Shown: positions 33,637 through 42,954, numbered from the stretch's first letter. The stretch: 64,000 nucleotides of DNA from Ferranicluibacter quercicola (GCF_021168455.1 NZ_JAJOZR010000001.1:310001-374000), one strand, 5' to 3'. Made by a program: numbers and translations. Notes: generated by a model not told the origin, from the sequence alone.

Positions 33637-34851
33637 CTACAGGCCGAGATCCAGTTGCGGTTCCGCGCCCGCGTCGGCATCTGCCCCACTCGTCGTCAGC
33701 GAGGATAGCGTCACGCCGAGAAGCCGCACGGGCCGGCGAAAGGGATGAACCGTCGCCAGCAGCTGGTCGGCGACATCGAGAACCTCCTCGATCCGGGCAA
33801 AGGTCGACGCCACCGTTCTCGCACGCGTCGCCTGCGTGAAATCCGCATATTTGATTTTCACCGTCACCGTCTTGCCGGCGATGTCGTGCGCCTCGCAGTA
33901 CCGCCAGACCTTTTCCGCCAGCGGGCGCAGCTCGGCCTCGGCGAGGGCGAGGTCTGAGATGTCCTCGCTGAACGTGTCCTCGGCGCCGACCGACTTGCGG
34001 ATGCGGTCCGACCGCACGCGGCGCTCGTCGATGCCGCGCGCGATCCCGTGGAAATACGCGCCGGACTTGCCGAAATGCTGCTGGAGATAGGCGAGCGGCT
34101 TCATCTTGAGATCGAGGCCCGTCTCGATCCCGTGCTTTTTCATCCGCTCTGCCGTGGCCGGGCCGACGCCGTGGAATTTCTTCACGGGCAGGGCCTCCAC
34201 GAAGGCCGGGCCGTTCCTGGGCGTGATCACGAACTGACCATTGGGCTTGCGCTGGTCGGACGCCATCTTTGCCAGAAACTTGTTGTAGCTGATGCCGGCC
34301 GAGGCCGTGAGCCCGGTGGCGGCAAAGATCCGGGCACGGATCTCTGCGGCGATCTCGGTCGCGATCTCCATGCCCTTCAGGTTTTCCGTGACGTCGAGAT
34401 AGGCCTCGTCCAGCGATAACGGCTCGATCAGGGGCGTATAGTCCGCAAAGATCTCCCGGATCTGCTGCGACACGGCGCGGTAGACCTCGAAGCGCGGTTT
34501 GACGAAGATCAGGTCCGGGCATTTGCGCTTGGCCGTGACCGATGCCATGGCGGAGTGCACACCGAACACTCGGGCTTCGTAGCTCGCTGCCGCCACCACG
34601 CCGCGCGCGGCCGATCCGCCGACGGCGACGGGCTTGCCGCGAAGCTCGGGATTGTCCCGCTGCTCGACCGAGGCATAAAAGGCATCCATATCGACATGGA
34701 TGATCTTGCGCACCGGCCCATCGCCGGGCTGAAGCGTGGCCACCGGTGCGGCGTCTGCAGGGGGAGACGCCAGCGCGTCTGCCAGATCCGCCGCCTCGCG
34801 GGCTGCTGCGTCTGCTGCCGTTTCCGGCAGGGTCGGAGCACCCGTCTGCAT
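33637..34851 (-). CDS. dinB: DNA polymerase IV (Y family)
   Basis: A 404-residue translesion polymerase. Catalytic acidic residues are seen in HVDMDAFYASVEQ and PLSLDEAYLDVT; the helix-hairpin-helix part is KKFHGVGPATAERMKKHGI; a little-finger domain follows, and the last residues PQLDLGL resemble a beta-clamp binding motif. About 47 residues, alanine-rich and poorly conserved in type, precede the catalytic core. The start is three bases after the helicase stop, and a LexA box lies upstream of the pair, so dinB is probably expressed in the SOS response. Confidence 0.95.
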   Translation of the reverse strand: MQTGAPTLPETAADAAAREAADLADALASPPADAAPVATLQPGDGPVRKIIHVDMDAFYASVEQRDNPELRGKPVAVGGSAARGVVAAASYEARVFGVHSAMASVTAKRKCPDLIFVKPRFEVYRAVSQQIREIFADYTPLIEPLSLDEAYLDVTENLKGMEIATEIAAEIRARIFAATGLTASAGISYNKFLAKMASDQRKPNGQFVITPRNGPAFVEALPVKKFHGVGPATAERMKKHGIETGLDLKMKPLAYLQQHFGKSGAYFHGIARGIDERRVRSDRIRKSVGAEDTFSEDISDLALAEAELRPLAEKVWRYCEAHDIAGKTVTVKIKYADFTQATRARTVASTFARIEEVLDVADQLLATVHPFRRPVRLLGVTLSSLTTSGADADAGAEPQLDLGL

Positions 34852-34854
34852 GGC

Positions 34855-36933
34855 CTAGCTCCACATGCCGCGCATGCGGGCGGCGACGTCGATGCGGATC
34901 TCGCGGGCACTGCGCTCGGAGGCGGAGGCCGAAACCAGCGGCCAGGTGGCACTCTCGAAGAACTGCAGCAGCGTTGCGGGAATGAAGCGCGTGCGCGCGG
35001 CATAGACATGCCGATCGCCCTGCGGGTTCTGCCCATGGGTGAAAAAGCGCTGCGGCGTGATCAGCGACAGGCTGTCTTTCGCCCGTGTCATGCCGACATA
35101 GAGAAGACGGCGCTCCTCCTCGATCTCCTGCGTCGTCCCGGTTCCAAGATCCGAGGGGATGCAGCCATCGACCACGTTGAGCATGAAGACGGATCGCCAT
35201 TCCTGCCCCTTGGCGGAGTGGATGGTGGAGAGGATGAGGTAATCCTCGTCCAGCAGCGGCACGCCGGCCTGGTCGCTCGTCGCATCCGGCGGATCGAGCG
35301 TCAGCTCCGTCAGGAAGCGCTCGCGCGAGGCATAGCCGGTGGCGATCTGCTCCAGCTGCAGGAGGTCGGCCTTGCGCGTGTCGGCATCCTCATGGATGCG
35401 GTCGAGATGCGGCTCGTACCACATCCGCGCGAGACCGATCTCCGCCGGCCAGCCGGGGCCGGCCTTTCGCAGGCTTTCCAGCAGAGTGACGAAGCGGCTC
35501 CAGTCGTCGCCGGCGCGGGGCGGGGCTGGTATTTCGGCAAGAGCCGCAAGCGGCTCGGGATCGGCAGCGATCGCATCGAGGATCTTGCCGGCCGTCTGAG
35601 GCCCCACACCCGGCAGCATCTGCAGCAGCCGGAACCCGGCCACCCGATCGCGCGGGTTCTGCGCGAACCGCAGCACGGCCAGCATGTCCTTGACATGCGC
35701 GCTGTCGAGAAACTTCAGCCCGCCGAACTTCACGAAGGGAATATTACGCCGCGTCAGTTCGACTTCCAGCGGCCCGCTGTGGTTGGACGAGCGGAAGAGC
35801 ACGGCCTGCTGCTTCAGCGTCATGCCTGTTTCGCGGTTGGCCAGAACCTGCTCGACGATGAAGGCGGCCTGATCGGTCTCGTCCTTCACCGTCACCAGCT
35901 TCGGCCGCTCCGCCGACTGGCGCTCCGTCCACAGGTTCTTGGTGAACCGCTCGCGCGCGAGATCGATGACGCCATTGGCGGCGGCGAGGATGGTCTGGGT
36001 CGAACGGTAATTGCGGTCGAGCGTGATGACGTCGGCCGCCGGGCTGAAGGCGCCGGGGAAATCGAGAATATTGCGGACGGTAGCGGCGCGAAAGGCATAG
36101 ATGGACTGTGCGTCGTCGCCGACCACGGTCAGGCCGCGACCGCCGGGCTTCAGGGCCATCAGAACCGAAGCCTGCAGCCGGTTCGTATCCTGATACTCGT
36201 CCACCATCACATGGTCGAAACGGTCCCCGATATCCTGCGCGAGGCCGGGATCGGACACTATCTGCGCCCAGTAGAGCAGGAGGTCGTCGTAATCGAGCAC
36301 GTTCTGGGCCTGTTTGGCGGCGACATACGCGGCGAACAGGCTCTTCAGCTGTGCTTCCCAGCCGGCGACCCAGGGAAAATGCAGGCGGAGCACATCGGCG
36401 AGCGGCGTCTGCGAATTCACCACCCTCGAATAGATGGAAAGGCAGGTGCCCTTGGTCGGAAACCGGCTTTCCATCTTGGAGAAACCGAGCTCGTGCCGCA
36501 CGAGGTTCATGAGGTCGGCGCTGTCCTCGCGGTCGTGAATGGTGAAGTCGATATCGAGACCGATCTGCTCGGCATAGATCCGCAACAGCCGCGCGCCGAT
36601 GCCGTGAAACGTGCCGGACCAGGCAAGGGCGTCGGTGAGAACGCCGGCATTGGCGCCGAGCACCTTCCGGCAGATCCGCTCGACCCGTCGCGCCATGTCC
36701 GACGCCGCGCGGCGCGAAAATGTCATGAGAAGGATGCGCCGGGGATCGGCTCCATGGACGATGAGATGGGCGACGCGGTGCGCGAGCGTGTTGGTCTTGC
36801 CCGATCCCGCCCCGGCGATGATCAGGAGCGGACCTGCGACGGTGTCGGATGTCGTTCCGTTGGAAACGATGCCATGTTCGACGGCCTGGCGCTGTCGCTC
36901 GTTCAACGTCTCCAGATAGGCTACCGCCGCCAT
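34855..36933 (-). CDS. UvrD/Rep-family ATP-dependent DNA helicase
   Basis: A 692-residue superfamily 1A helicase. Motif I is GAGSGKTNTLAHR, motif II VMVDEYQDTNRL, motif III DDAQSIYAFRAA, motif V TIHSAKGQEW, motif VI YVGMTRAKDSL. The start at 36933 (MAAVAYLETLNERQRQAVEHG) matches the family; the frame continues 24 residues upstream into the regulatory region. It is smaller than UvrD and has a divergent C-terminus, so it is probably an additional helicase rather than the repair UvrD itself. Precedes dinB by three bases. Confidence 0.92.
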   Translation of the reverse strand: MAAVAYLETLNERQRQAVEHGIVSNGTTSDTVAGPLLIIAGAGSGKTNTLAHRVAHLIVHGADPRRILLMTFSRRAASDMARRVERICRKVLGANAGVLTDALAWSGTFHGIGARLLRIYAEQIGLDIDFTIHDREDSADLMNLVRHELGFSKMESRFPTKGTCLSIYSRVVNSQTPLADVLRLHFPWVAGWEAQLKSLFAAYVAAKQAQNVLDYDDLLLYWAQIVSDPGLAQDIGDRFDHVMVDEYQDTNRLQASVLMALKPGGRGLTVVGDDAQSIYAFRAATVRNILDFPGAFSPAADVITLDRNYRSTQTILAAANGVIDLARERFTKNLWTERQSAERPKLVTVKDETDQAAFIVEQVLANRETGMTLKQQAVLFRSSNHSGPLEVELTRRNIPFVKFGGLKFLDSAHVKDMLAVLRFAQNPRDRVAGFRLLQMLPGVGPQTAGKILDAIAADPEPLAALAEIPAPPRAGDDWSRFVTLLESLRKAGPGWPAEIGLARMWYEPHLDRIHEDADTRKADLLQLEQIATGYASRERFLTELTLDPPDATSDQAGVPLLDEDYLILSTIHSAKGQEWRSVFMLNVVDGCIPSDLGTGTTQEIEEERRLLYVGMTRAKDSLSLITPQRFFTHGQNPQGDRHVYAARTRFIPATLLQFFESATWPLVSASASERSAREIRIDVAARMRGMWS

Positions 36934-37000
36934 GCCGTCTTCCCCGTGCTGCCTGCATGTTCCGCACCCCTTCACGGAATCGTCGCGCCGGGGGCTTGGG

Positions 37001-37015
37001 AACAAATAACGAACA
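37001..37015 (-). promoter_or_regulatory. LexA (SOS) box
   Basis: GAAC-AAATAAC-GAAC on the plus strand is GTTC-N7-GTTC on the minus strand, the alphaproteobacterial LexA site, 67 bases before the helicase ATG. It puts the helicase-dinB pair under SOS control. The rest of 36934-37217 shows no gene; a GTTAGCGCTCGA stretch at 37079-37090 resembles half of a LacI-type site but is not supported further. Confidence 0.8.
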
Positions 37016-37217
37016 TATCAGCCGGGGAAACGCTTGAACAGAGGGCCTGCGAGACGCCGAGGCTTATCCGCTCAAATGTTAGCGCTCGATCACGCCTTTG
37101 GTCTGGTCTCGATCGACCCGGAGCGGTACATCGTCAGGGGCTTCCCGGCAGAAGCCGTGACGGAGGCCTTCGGGACGAGCGGCGGGCGCCGCGACGAAGA
37201 CGTAATGGGAGGTAATC

Positions 37218-37673
37218 TTGCTGAAGAACATTCATCCGGCACTCGGTGCCGACGTGCTGCATGCCCTGCGGTCCATGGGACATGGCGATACGCTCGTGGT
37301 GTCGGACACCAATTTCCCCACCGATAGCGTCGGACGGCAGACGGTCATCGGCCGGCCGCTGTCGATGGCCAATCTGAGCGCACCGCAGGCGATCGCGGCG
37401 ATCCTCTCCGTTCTGCCGCTGGACACGCCGCTGCAGAATTCGGCGTGCCGCATGGAAGTGATGGGCGCACCGGACGAGGCGCCAGACGTGCAGTGCGAGG
37501 TTCAGGCGGAGATCGACCGCGCGGAGGGCAAGCCGTGCCCGATGTACGGCATCGAACGCTTCGCTTTCTACGATCTGGCGAAGAAAGCCTATTGCGTCAT
37601 CTCGACGGGGGAGACGCGGTTCTACGGCTGCTTCCTGTTGACCAAGGGCGTCATCCCACCGGCAGGCGCGTAG
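37218..37673 (+). CDS. fucU: RbsD/FucU family sugar mutarotase
   Basis: A 151-residue protein of the RbsD/FucU family, which interconverts sugar anomers. It starts with TTG at 37218 after a strong GGGAGG site, giving LKNIHPALGADVLHALRSMGHGDTLVV; the histidines at the start and in MGHGD and the Tyr in RFAFYDLAKKAYCVISTGE are typical. No transporter or fucose gene is next to it. Confidence 0.88.
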   Translation: MLKNIHPALGADVLHALRSMGHGDTLVVSDTNFPTDSVGRQTVIGRPLSMANLSAPQAIAAILSVLPLDTPLQNSACRMEVMGAPDEAPDVQCEVQAEIDRAEGKPCPMYGIERFAFYDLAKKAYCVISTGETRFYGCFLLTKGVIPPAGA

Positions 37674-37874
37674 CGCGCAGCCATTCCACCATCGCCGACG
37701 TCGGCCGCCGGTAACTGGACGGTCGACCTTCACCTCGTGCCGCTGAGCGATCATGCGGCACGGGGCTGATTTTGTGCGCCCACTGCATGGCGAAGGTTCA
37801 TCTTTAAAGGTTCATTAGCGCGAGGGCATGAAGAAGCGGCGATGGCCGCTTGACAAAATCGGCAAGGCATTCTC

Positions 37875-37898
37875 AATTGGCAGGATGTCAGACCAATT
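37875..37898. promoter_or_regulatory. Candidate GntR operator
   Basis: AATTGG-N12-CCAATT is a perfect inverted repeat just before the GntR-type gene, downstream of a TTGACA at 37850. The spacing between TTGG and CCAA resembles FadR-type sites. Likely autoregulation of the GntR gene and the PLP/transporter operon behind it. Confidence 0.5.
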
Positions 37899-37919
37899 TT
37901 TCTTCAACGAGTCCTGATC

Positions 37920-38642
37920 GTGAGCGTATCGCCCCGTGCACCGACCCACATCGAGCCCTTGCCACCCATAAACAGGGCGCAGCAGGTAGAGACGGCGCTG
38001 GTGCAGTATGTGGAGCATGCCGGCCTCAAGGCCGGGGATCGGTTGCCGGCCGAGCGTGAGCTGATGCTGGCGCTCGGCGTCGGCCGCTCGACCATCCGCG
38101 AAGCGATCGGCAAGTTTCAGGCGCTGGGCGTGGTCGAAAGCCGTAAGGGCAGTGGCAACTACCTGCTGAAGCCGATTTCCGCCGGCACGGTCCATATGCC
38201 GCTCTCGTTCGAATCCGTCGGTCTTCGCGACGCCCTGTTGATGACGCTCGAGGTTCGCCGCGGCATCGAGGTCGAGGCCTCCATGGCCGCCGCCCGCCGC
38301 CGGACGGAAGCGGATCTCCAGATCATCGAAGCCCGCCTCGACGAGATGGAGGCGGTGCACCTTGCCGAGGGCACGTCGGGCAAGGCCGATCTCGCGTTTC
38401 ATCTGTCGATCTACGACGCCACCCACAACCCGCTGTTTGGGCAATTGCTCGAACAGATGCGGGGCGGTTTCGAGCGCTTCTGGTCGAAGCCCTTCGACCG
38501 GCCGGATTTCGCGGCGCGCTCCTTTCCTTTCCACCGGACGCTCTTCGATGCGATCGCTGCAGGCGACGCGGAGGCTGCGCGGACGGAAACGCTGAAAATC
38601 CTCGCCATCGTCGAGGAAGATATCAAGGACATGTCGAAATGA
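37920..38642 (+). CDS. GntR family (FadR/FCD) transcriptional regulator
   Basis: A 240-residue regulator starting with GTG. The winged helix lies at residues about 20-85 (GDRLPAERELMLALGVGRST, then IREAIGKFQALGVVESRKGSG), followed by an all-helical FCD ligand domain (ARLDEMEAVH, DLAFHLSIYDATHNPLFGQLL) with the metal-site residues Asp and His. Overlaps the PLP-enzyme gene by four bases, so the regulator is part of the operon it is expected to control. Effector unknown. Confidence 0.9.
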   Translation: MSVSPRAPTHIEPLPPINRAQQVETALVQYVEHAGLKAGDRLPAERELMLALGVGRSTIREAIGKFQALGVVESRKGSGNYLLKPISAGTVHMPLSFESVGLRDALLMTLEVRRGIEVEASMAAARRRTEADLQIIEARLDEMEAVHLAEGTSGKADLAFHLSIYDATHNPLFGQLLEQMRGGFERFWSKPFDRPDFAARSFPFHRTLFDAIAAGDAEAARTETLKILAIVEEDIKDMSK

Positions 38643-39820
38643 CCCAAGGCCACGATCTCTTCGATCCCGCCTCGCTGATCGTCGCTCATGACGAGACCCA
38701 CGCGTTCGAGGCTGTCGTGCCGCCGATCGTGCAGACTTCGCTCTTCACCTTTTCGAGCTATGACGAGATGGTCGCGACCTATCGCGGCGAGCGCAGCCGC
38801 CCGGTCTATACCCGTGGCCTCAACCCGACTGTGCGCCTGTTCGAGGAAATGCTGGCAAAGCTCGAAGGCGCGGAAGATGCGCTGGGCTTTGCAAGCGGCA
38901 TGGCGGCGATCTCCTCGACGGTGCTGTCCTTTGTCGAGCCCGGCGACCGGATCGTCGCCGTCCGGCATCTCTATCCCGACGCATTCCGCCTGTTCGGCAC
39001 CTTCTTCAAGCGCATGAACATCGCTGTGACCTATGTCGACGGTCGCGACGAGGCGGCCGTCGAGGCGGCCATGCCCGGCGCCAAGCTCTTCTATATGGAA
39101 AGCCCGACGAGCTGGGTCATGGAGGCGCATGACGTTGGCGCACTTGCGACCATCGCCCGCCGTCACGGCGCGATCTCTGTCATCGACAACTCCTGGGCAA
39201 GCCCGATCTTCCAGCAGCCTCTCTCGCTCGGCTGCGATCTCGTGCTGCATTCCGCCTCGAAATATCTCGGCGGCCATAGCGATGTCGTCGCCGGCGTCGT
39301 CGCGGGGCCGAAGGCGCTGATCGACCGTATCCGCGGCGAGGCCTATCCCTATCTCGGCGGCAAGCTGTCGCCGTTCGACGCCTGGCTCATCGTGCGGGGC
39401 CTGCGTACCCTGCCGATCCGCATGAAGCAGCATCAGGCGTCCGCTTTGGAGATCGCCACGCGTCTGCAGGCGATGGATGCGGTGGAGACCGTGTGCCACC
39501 CGGGCCTCGCCAACCGCCTGCCACCGGGACTAAACGGCACATCGGGCCTCTTCTCCTTCATCTTCCGCGAGGGTGTCGACGTCCGGGCCTTTGCCGACAA
39601 ACTTCGCCTCTTCAAGCTCGGCGTGTCCTGGGGCGGGCATGAAAGCCTGATCGTTCCCGGCGAGGTCGTGCTGGAGCAGAAGGCACAGCCGAATTCCGCC
39701 CATACCTTCGGCATCAGCGCCCGGTCCGTCCGCCTGCATGTGGGGCTGGAGGGGACCGAGGCGCTCTGGGCCGATCTGGAACCTGCCATCCACGCCGCGA
39801 CATCCGCGGCGGCGGCCTGA
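38639..39820 (+). CDS. Cys/Met metabolism PLP-dependent enzyme (gamma-synthase/lyase family)
   Basis: A 393-residue fold-type I PLP enzyme. The PLP lysine is Lys208 in HSASKYLGGHSDVVAG; YTRGLNPTVRLFEEMLAKLEGAE and the ALGFASGMAAISS phosphate-binding region are conserved, and the aspartate in VIDNSWASPIFQQP pairs with the cofactor. The family includes cystathionine beta-lyase, methionine gamma-lyase and O-acetylhomoserine sulfhydrylase; this sequence does not decide among them. It is co-transcribed with a GntR regulator and a sugar-type ABC transporter, an unusual partnership. Confidence 0.9.
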   Translation: MTQGHDLFDPASLIVAHDETHAFEAVVPPIVQTSLFTFSSYDEMVATYRGERSRPVYTRGLNPTVRLFEEMLAKLEGAEDALGFASGMAAISSTVLSFVEPGDRIVAVRHLYPDAFRLFGTFFKRMNIAVTYVDGRDEAAVEAAMPGAKLFYMESPTSWVMEAHDVGALATIARRHGAISVIDNSWASPIFQQPLSLGCDLVLHSASKYLGGHSDVVAGVVAGPKALIDRIRGEAYPYLGGKLSPFDAWLIVRGLRTLPIRMKQHQASALEIATRLQAMDAVETVCHPGLANRLPPGLNGTSGLFSFIFREGVDVRAFADKLRLFKLGVSWGGHESLIVPGEVVLEQKAQPNSAHTFGISARSVRLHVGLEGTEALWADLEPAIHAATSAAAA

Positions 39821-39853
39821 GACCGACATTCCAATCAAAAAAGGGAGAACAGC

Positions 39854-41113
39854 ATGAAACGCCTGATCGCAGCCACACTCTTTACCGCCCTGATGGCCGG
39901 CACCGCGCTGGCCGACACCACCCTGAAGCTTGTCGAGGTCATCACCAGCCCGGAGCGCACCGAGACGCTGAAGAGCATCGTCTCCACCTTCGAAAGCGCC
40001 AATCCGGGCACGAAGGTCGAAATCGTCTCGCTGCCCTGGAGCGACGCTTTCCAGAAGTTCGCGACCATGGTCTCGGCCGGCGACGTGCCCGACGTTATCG
40101 AAATGCCGGACACATGGCTCTCGCTCTATGCCAATAACGGCATGCTGGAGAGCCTGGAGCCCTATCTGAAAGAGTGGGAACACACCAAGGACCTCAGCGC
40201 CCGCACGCTGGAACTCGGCCGCGACGTCAAGGACACGGCCTATATGCTGCCCTACGGGTTCTATCTCCGGGCGATGTTCTACAACAAGAAGCTCCTCGAA
40301 CGGGCCGGCGTCACTGAACCGCCGAAAACGCTGGAAGCGTTCGCCGAGGCCTCCAAGAAAGTGTCCGCCATTCCCGGCAAGTACGGCTATTGCCTGCGCG
40401 GCGGCCCGGGGGGCCTGAACGGCTGGGTCATGTTCGGCGCCAGCATGGCGGGCTCTAACAGCTTCTTCAACGAAGACGGCACCTCGACCTTCGACAGCCC
40501 CGGCTGGATCAAGGGTCTGACCTATGTGGTCGATCTCTACAAGAACGGCTACGCCCCGAAGGACAGCGTCAACTGGGGCTTCAACGAGATCGTCGCCGGT
40601 TTCTACTCCGGCACCTGCGCCTTCCTCGATCAGGACCCGGACGCCTTGATCGCGATCGCGCAGCGCATGAAGGCCGAGGACTTCGGCGTCATGACCATGC
40701 CGAAGGGCCCGGATGGCAAGACCTTCCCCACCATCGGCTTTGCGGGCTGGTCGATGATGGCATCGTCGGCCAACAAGGACCTCTCCTGGAAGTTGATCTC
40801 GACGCTCGAAGGGCCGGAAGGCAACATCGCGTGGAACAAGAAGACCGGCGCCCTGCCGGCTCTGACGACGGCCGAGAAGGACCCGTTCTACCAGAGCGAA
40901 CAGTTCAAGGGCTGGTTTGCGGAGCTTGCCGACACCAACGCCGTGCCGACGACCATGCCGACCTATCTGGAAGAGTTCGCCTTCTTCAAGGACTCGCTGG
41001 TCATCAAGACCTCGCAGGAAGCGCTGCTGGGCGACATCACGCCGGAAGAGCTTGCCAAGCAGTGGGCGGACTACATGACCAAGGCGCAGAAGAAGTTCCT
41101 CGCCGCGAAGTAA
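39854..41113 (+). CDS. CUT1-type ABC transporter substrate-binding protein
   Basis: A 419-residue family-1 extracellular binding protein with a signal peptide of about 20 residues (MKRLIAATLFTALMAGTALA) and a mature start DTTLKLVEVITSPERTETL. VPDVIEMPDTWLSLYANNGM and GKTFPTIGFAGWSMMASSA are family-typical. An AAGGGAG site precedes the ATG. It lies 33 bases after the PLP enzyme and begins a complete importer (two permeases, ATPase). Sequence type suggests a sugar or polyol, context an amino-acid-linked compound. Confidence 0.92.
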   Translation: MKRLIAATLFTALMAGTALADTTLKLVEVITSPERTETLKSIVSTFESANPGTKVEIVSLPWSDAFQKFATMVSAGDVPDVIEMPDTWLSLYANNGMLESLEPYLKEWEHTKDLSARTLELGRDVKDTAYMLPYGFYLRAMFYNKKLLERAGVTEPPKTLEAFAEASKKVSAIPGKYGYCLRGGPGGLNGWVMFGASMAGSNSFFNEDGTSTFDSPGWIKGLTYVVDLYKNGYAPKDSVNWGFNEIVAGFYSGTCAFLDQDPDALIAIAQRMKAEDFGVMTMPKGPDGKTFPTIGFAGWSMMASSANKDLSWKLISTLEGPEGNIAWNKKTGALPALTTAEKDPFYQSEQFKGWFAELADTNAVPTTMPTYLEEFAFFKDSLVIKTSQEALLGDITPEELAKQWADYMTKAQKKFLAAK

Positions 41114-41127
41114 CCCTCGTCGAGATC

Positions 41128-41157
41128 CCGGCGCGCAGCCATGCCGTTGCGCGCCGG
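41128..41157 (+). other. Intergenic hairpin after the binding-protein gene
   Basis: CCGGCGCGC and GCGCGCCGG form a perfect nine-base-pair stem with a 12-base loop between the binding-protein and permease genes. No T run follows. Confidence 0.5.
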
Positions 41158-41200
41158 TCTCCGCCCTCATGACAGCGCCGGACCCTCAGGTGACGACACC

Positions 41201-42127
41201 ATGACCTCTTCCTCGACCGGCAGCCGCCCGCGCAAGCCTTTCGCCCGCCGGCTTGCCGATGCCGCAGAGCCATGGCTCTACACGGCACCCGTTCTCGTGC
41301 TGATCGTCGCCGTCATGTTGGTGCCGCTCGTGCTCGGCCTGTCCTACGCGTTCCGCGATATCCAGCTGCTCAATCCGTTCTCCGGCGGGTTCGTCGGGCT
41401 CGACCATTTCCGCGAGCTTTCGCAGGATGCGGCGTTCTACCGCGCGCTGCGCAACACGCTCTGGTGGACCGGCGCATCCGTCTTTCTCCAGTTCTTCTTT
41501 GGGCTCATCCTGGCGCTTCTCCTCGACAAGCCGTTTGCCGGACGCGGCCTCGCGCAGGCGCTGGTGTTCCTGCCCTGGGCCGTCCCGACCTTTCTTGCCG
41601 GGCTCAACTGGGCGTGGATGTTCAACCCGGTCATCGGCCCGCTGCCGCACTGGATGGTCTCGCTCGGCATCCTGTCGGCACCGAACAACATCCTCGCCGA
41701 TCCGCAGCTCGCCATGTGGGGTCCGATCATCGCCAATGTCTGGTGGGGTATTCCGTTCTTCGCGATCACGCTTCTCGCGGCGCTTCAGGCCATCCCGCGC
41801 GATCTCTACGAGGCGGCTGCGATCGACGGTGCCAATCCGTTGCAGCGCTTCACCTCGATCACGCTGCCCTTTCTCGCGCCGACCATCGCCATCACGGTCC
41901 TCCTGCGCACGGTCTGGATCGCCAACTTCGCCGATCTCATCATCGTCATGACCAATGGCGGCCCCGCCGATCGCACCCAGATCGTCGCCAGCTACATTTT
42001 CACCCAAGCCTTCAAGCGGCTCGATTTCGGCTATGCCTCGGCCATCGCGCTGGTCCTCCTCGTGCTGCTGCTCGCCTACTCCATGGTGATCGTCGTCATC
42101 CGCCAGCGCCTGATCGAGAAGGATTGA
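41201..42127 (+). CDS. ABC transporter permease (MalF-like)
   Basis: A 308-residue permease with six predicted helices. The ATG at 41201 (MTSSSTGSRPRKPFARRLA) is preferred over one 60 bases upstream, which would lie inside the intergenic region near the hairpin. EAA loop: DLYEAAAIDGANPLQRFTSITLP. The next permease starts two bases after its stop. Confidence 0.92.
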   Translation: MTSSSTGSRPRKPFARRLADAAEPWLYTAPVLVLIVAVMLVPLVLGLSYAFRDIQLLNPFSGGFVGLDHFRELSQDAAFYRALRNTLWWTGASVFLQFFFGLILALLLDKPFAGRGLAQALVFLPWAVPTFLAGLNWAWMFNPVIGPLPHWMVSLGILSAPNNILADPQLAMWGPIIANVWWGIPFFAITLLAALQAIPRDLYEAAAIDGANPLQRFTSITLPFLAPTIAITVLLRTVWIANFADLIIVMTNGGPADRTQIVASYIFTQAFKRLDFGYASAIALVLLVLLLAYSMVIVVIRQRLIEKD

Positions 42128-42129
42128 GC

Positions 42130-42954
42130 ATGAACATCCTTCTCACCATCGCGCACCGTCTGGCCATTCTCGCCTATGTCGTCTTCGCCCTGTTTCCGCT
42201 CTACTGGCTGCTCAAGGTGTCGGTGACGCCGAACGACCTGCTCTACAGCGAGGGCGTGCGCATGTGGCCGTCGCATGCGACGCTCGAGCATTATCGCTAC
42301 GTCATCGAGAACAGCGCCTTTCCCACCTTCTTCCGCAACAGCCTGATCGTCGCCGGCTCCACGGCGCTGGCGGTTACGCTGATCTCGTCGCTCTCGGGCT
42401 ATGCGCTCTCCCGCTTCGTCTTCCGGGGCAAGTATGCCGTCGTGGCGCTGATGCTGATCACCCAGATGTTTCCGCTGGTCATGCTGGTCGCGCCGATCTT
42501 CAAGATGCTGTCGCCCCTCGGGCTGACCAACAGCCTGACGGGCCTCGTCATCGTCTACACCGCATTCAACGTGCCGTTCGCCACCTTCCTCATGCAGTCC
42601 TTCTTCGACGGCATTCCGAGGGATCTGGAGGATGCGGCGATGATCGACGGGGCGAGCCGGTTCACCGCCTTCCGCCAGATCATCCTGCCGCTGACGCTGC
42701 CGGGCATCGCCGCCACGCTCGGCTTCGTCTTCACCGCCGCATGGAGCGAGCTGCTCTTTGCGCTCATGCTGATCTCGGGCAACGACAGCGCGACATTCCC
42801 GGTCGGGCTGCTCACCTTCGTGTCGAAATTCTCCGTCGATTTCGGGCAGATGATGGCGGCGGGCGTCATGGCGCTGGTGCCGGCCTGCCTCTTCTTCCTC
42901 CTGATCCAGCGGTATCTCGTGCAGGGCCTGACGGCCGGCGCGGTGAAAGGGTAA
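42130..42954 (+). CDS. ABC transporter permease (MalG-like)
   Basis: A 274-residue MalG-type permease starting MNILLTIAHRLAILAYVVFALFP. EAA loop DLEDAAMIDGASRFTAFRQIILP; C-terminus RYLVQGLTAGAVKG, the usual MalG end. A much longer open frame that starts inside the previous permease is not the gene. It ends three bases before the ATPase gene. Confidence 0.93.
   Translation: MNILLTIAHRLAILAYVVFALFPLYWLLKVSVTPNDLLYSEGVRMWPSHATLEHYRYVIENSAFPTFFRNSLIVAGSTALAVTLISSLSGYALSRFVFRGKYAVVALMLITQMFPLVMLVAPIFKMLSPLGLTNSLTGLVIVYTAFNVPFATFLMQSFFDGIPRDLEDAAMIDGASRFTAFRQIILPLTLPGIAATLGFVFTAAWSELLFALMLISGNDSATFPVGLLTFVSKFSVDFGQMMAAGVMALVPACLFFLLIQRYLVQGLTAGAVKG

Noticed and set aside
37034..37327. A 97-residue plus-strand frame before fucU
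   Set aside because: It overlaps fucU out of frame, has no ribosome site, and its composition is not protein-like.
41272..42954. A 560-residue plus-strand open frame
   Set aside because: Its first half is the MalF-like permease gene in another frame; only the MalG-like part from 42130 is a gene.
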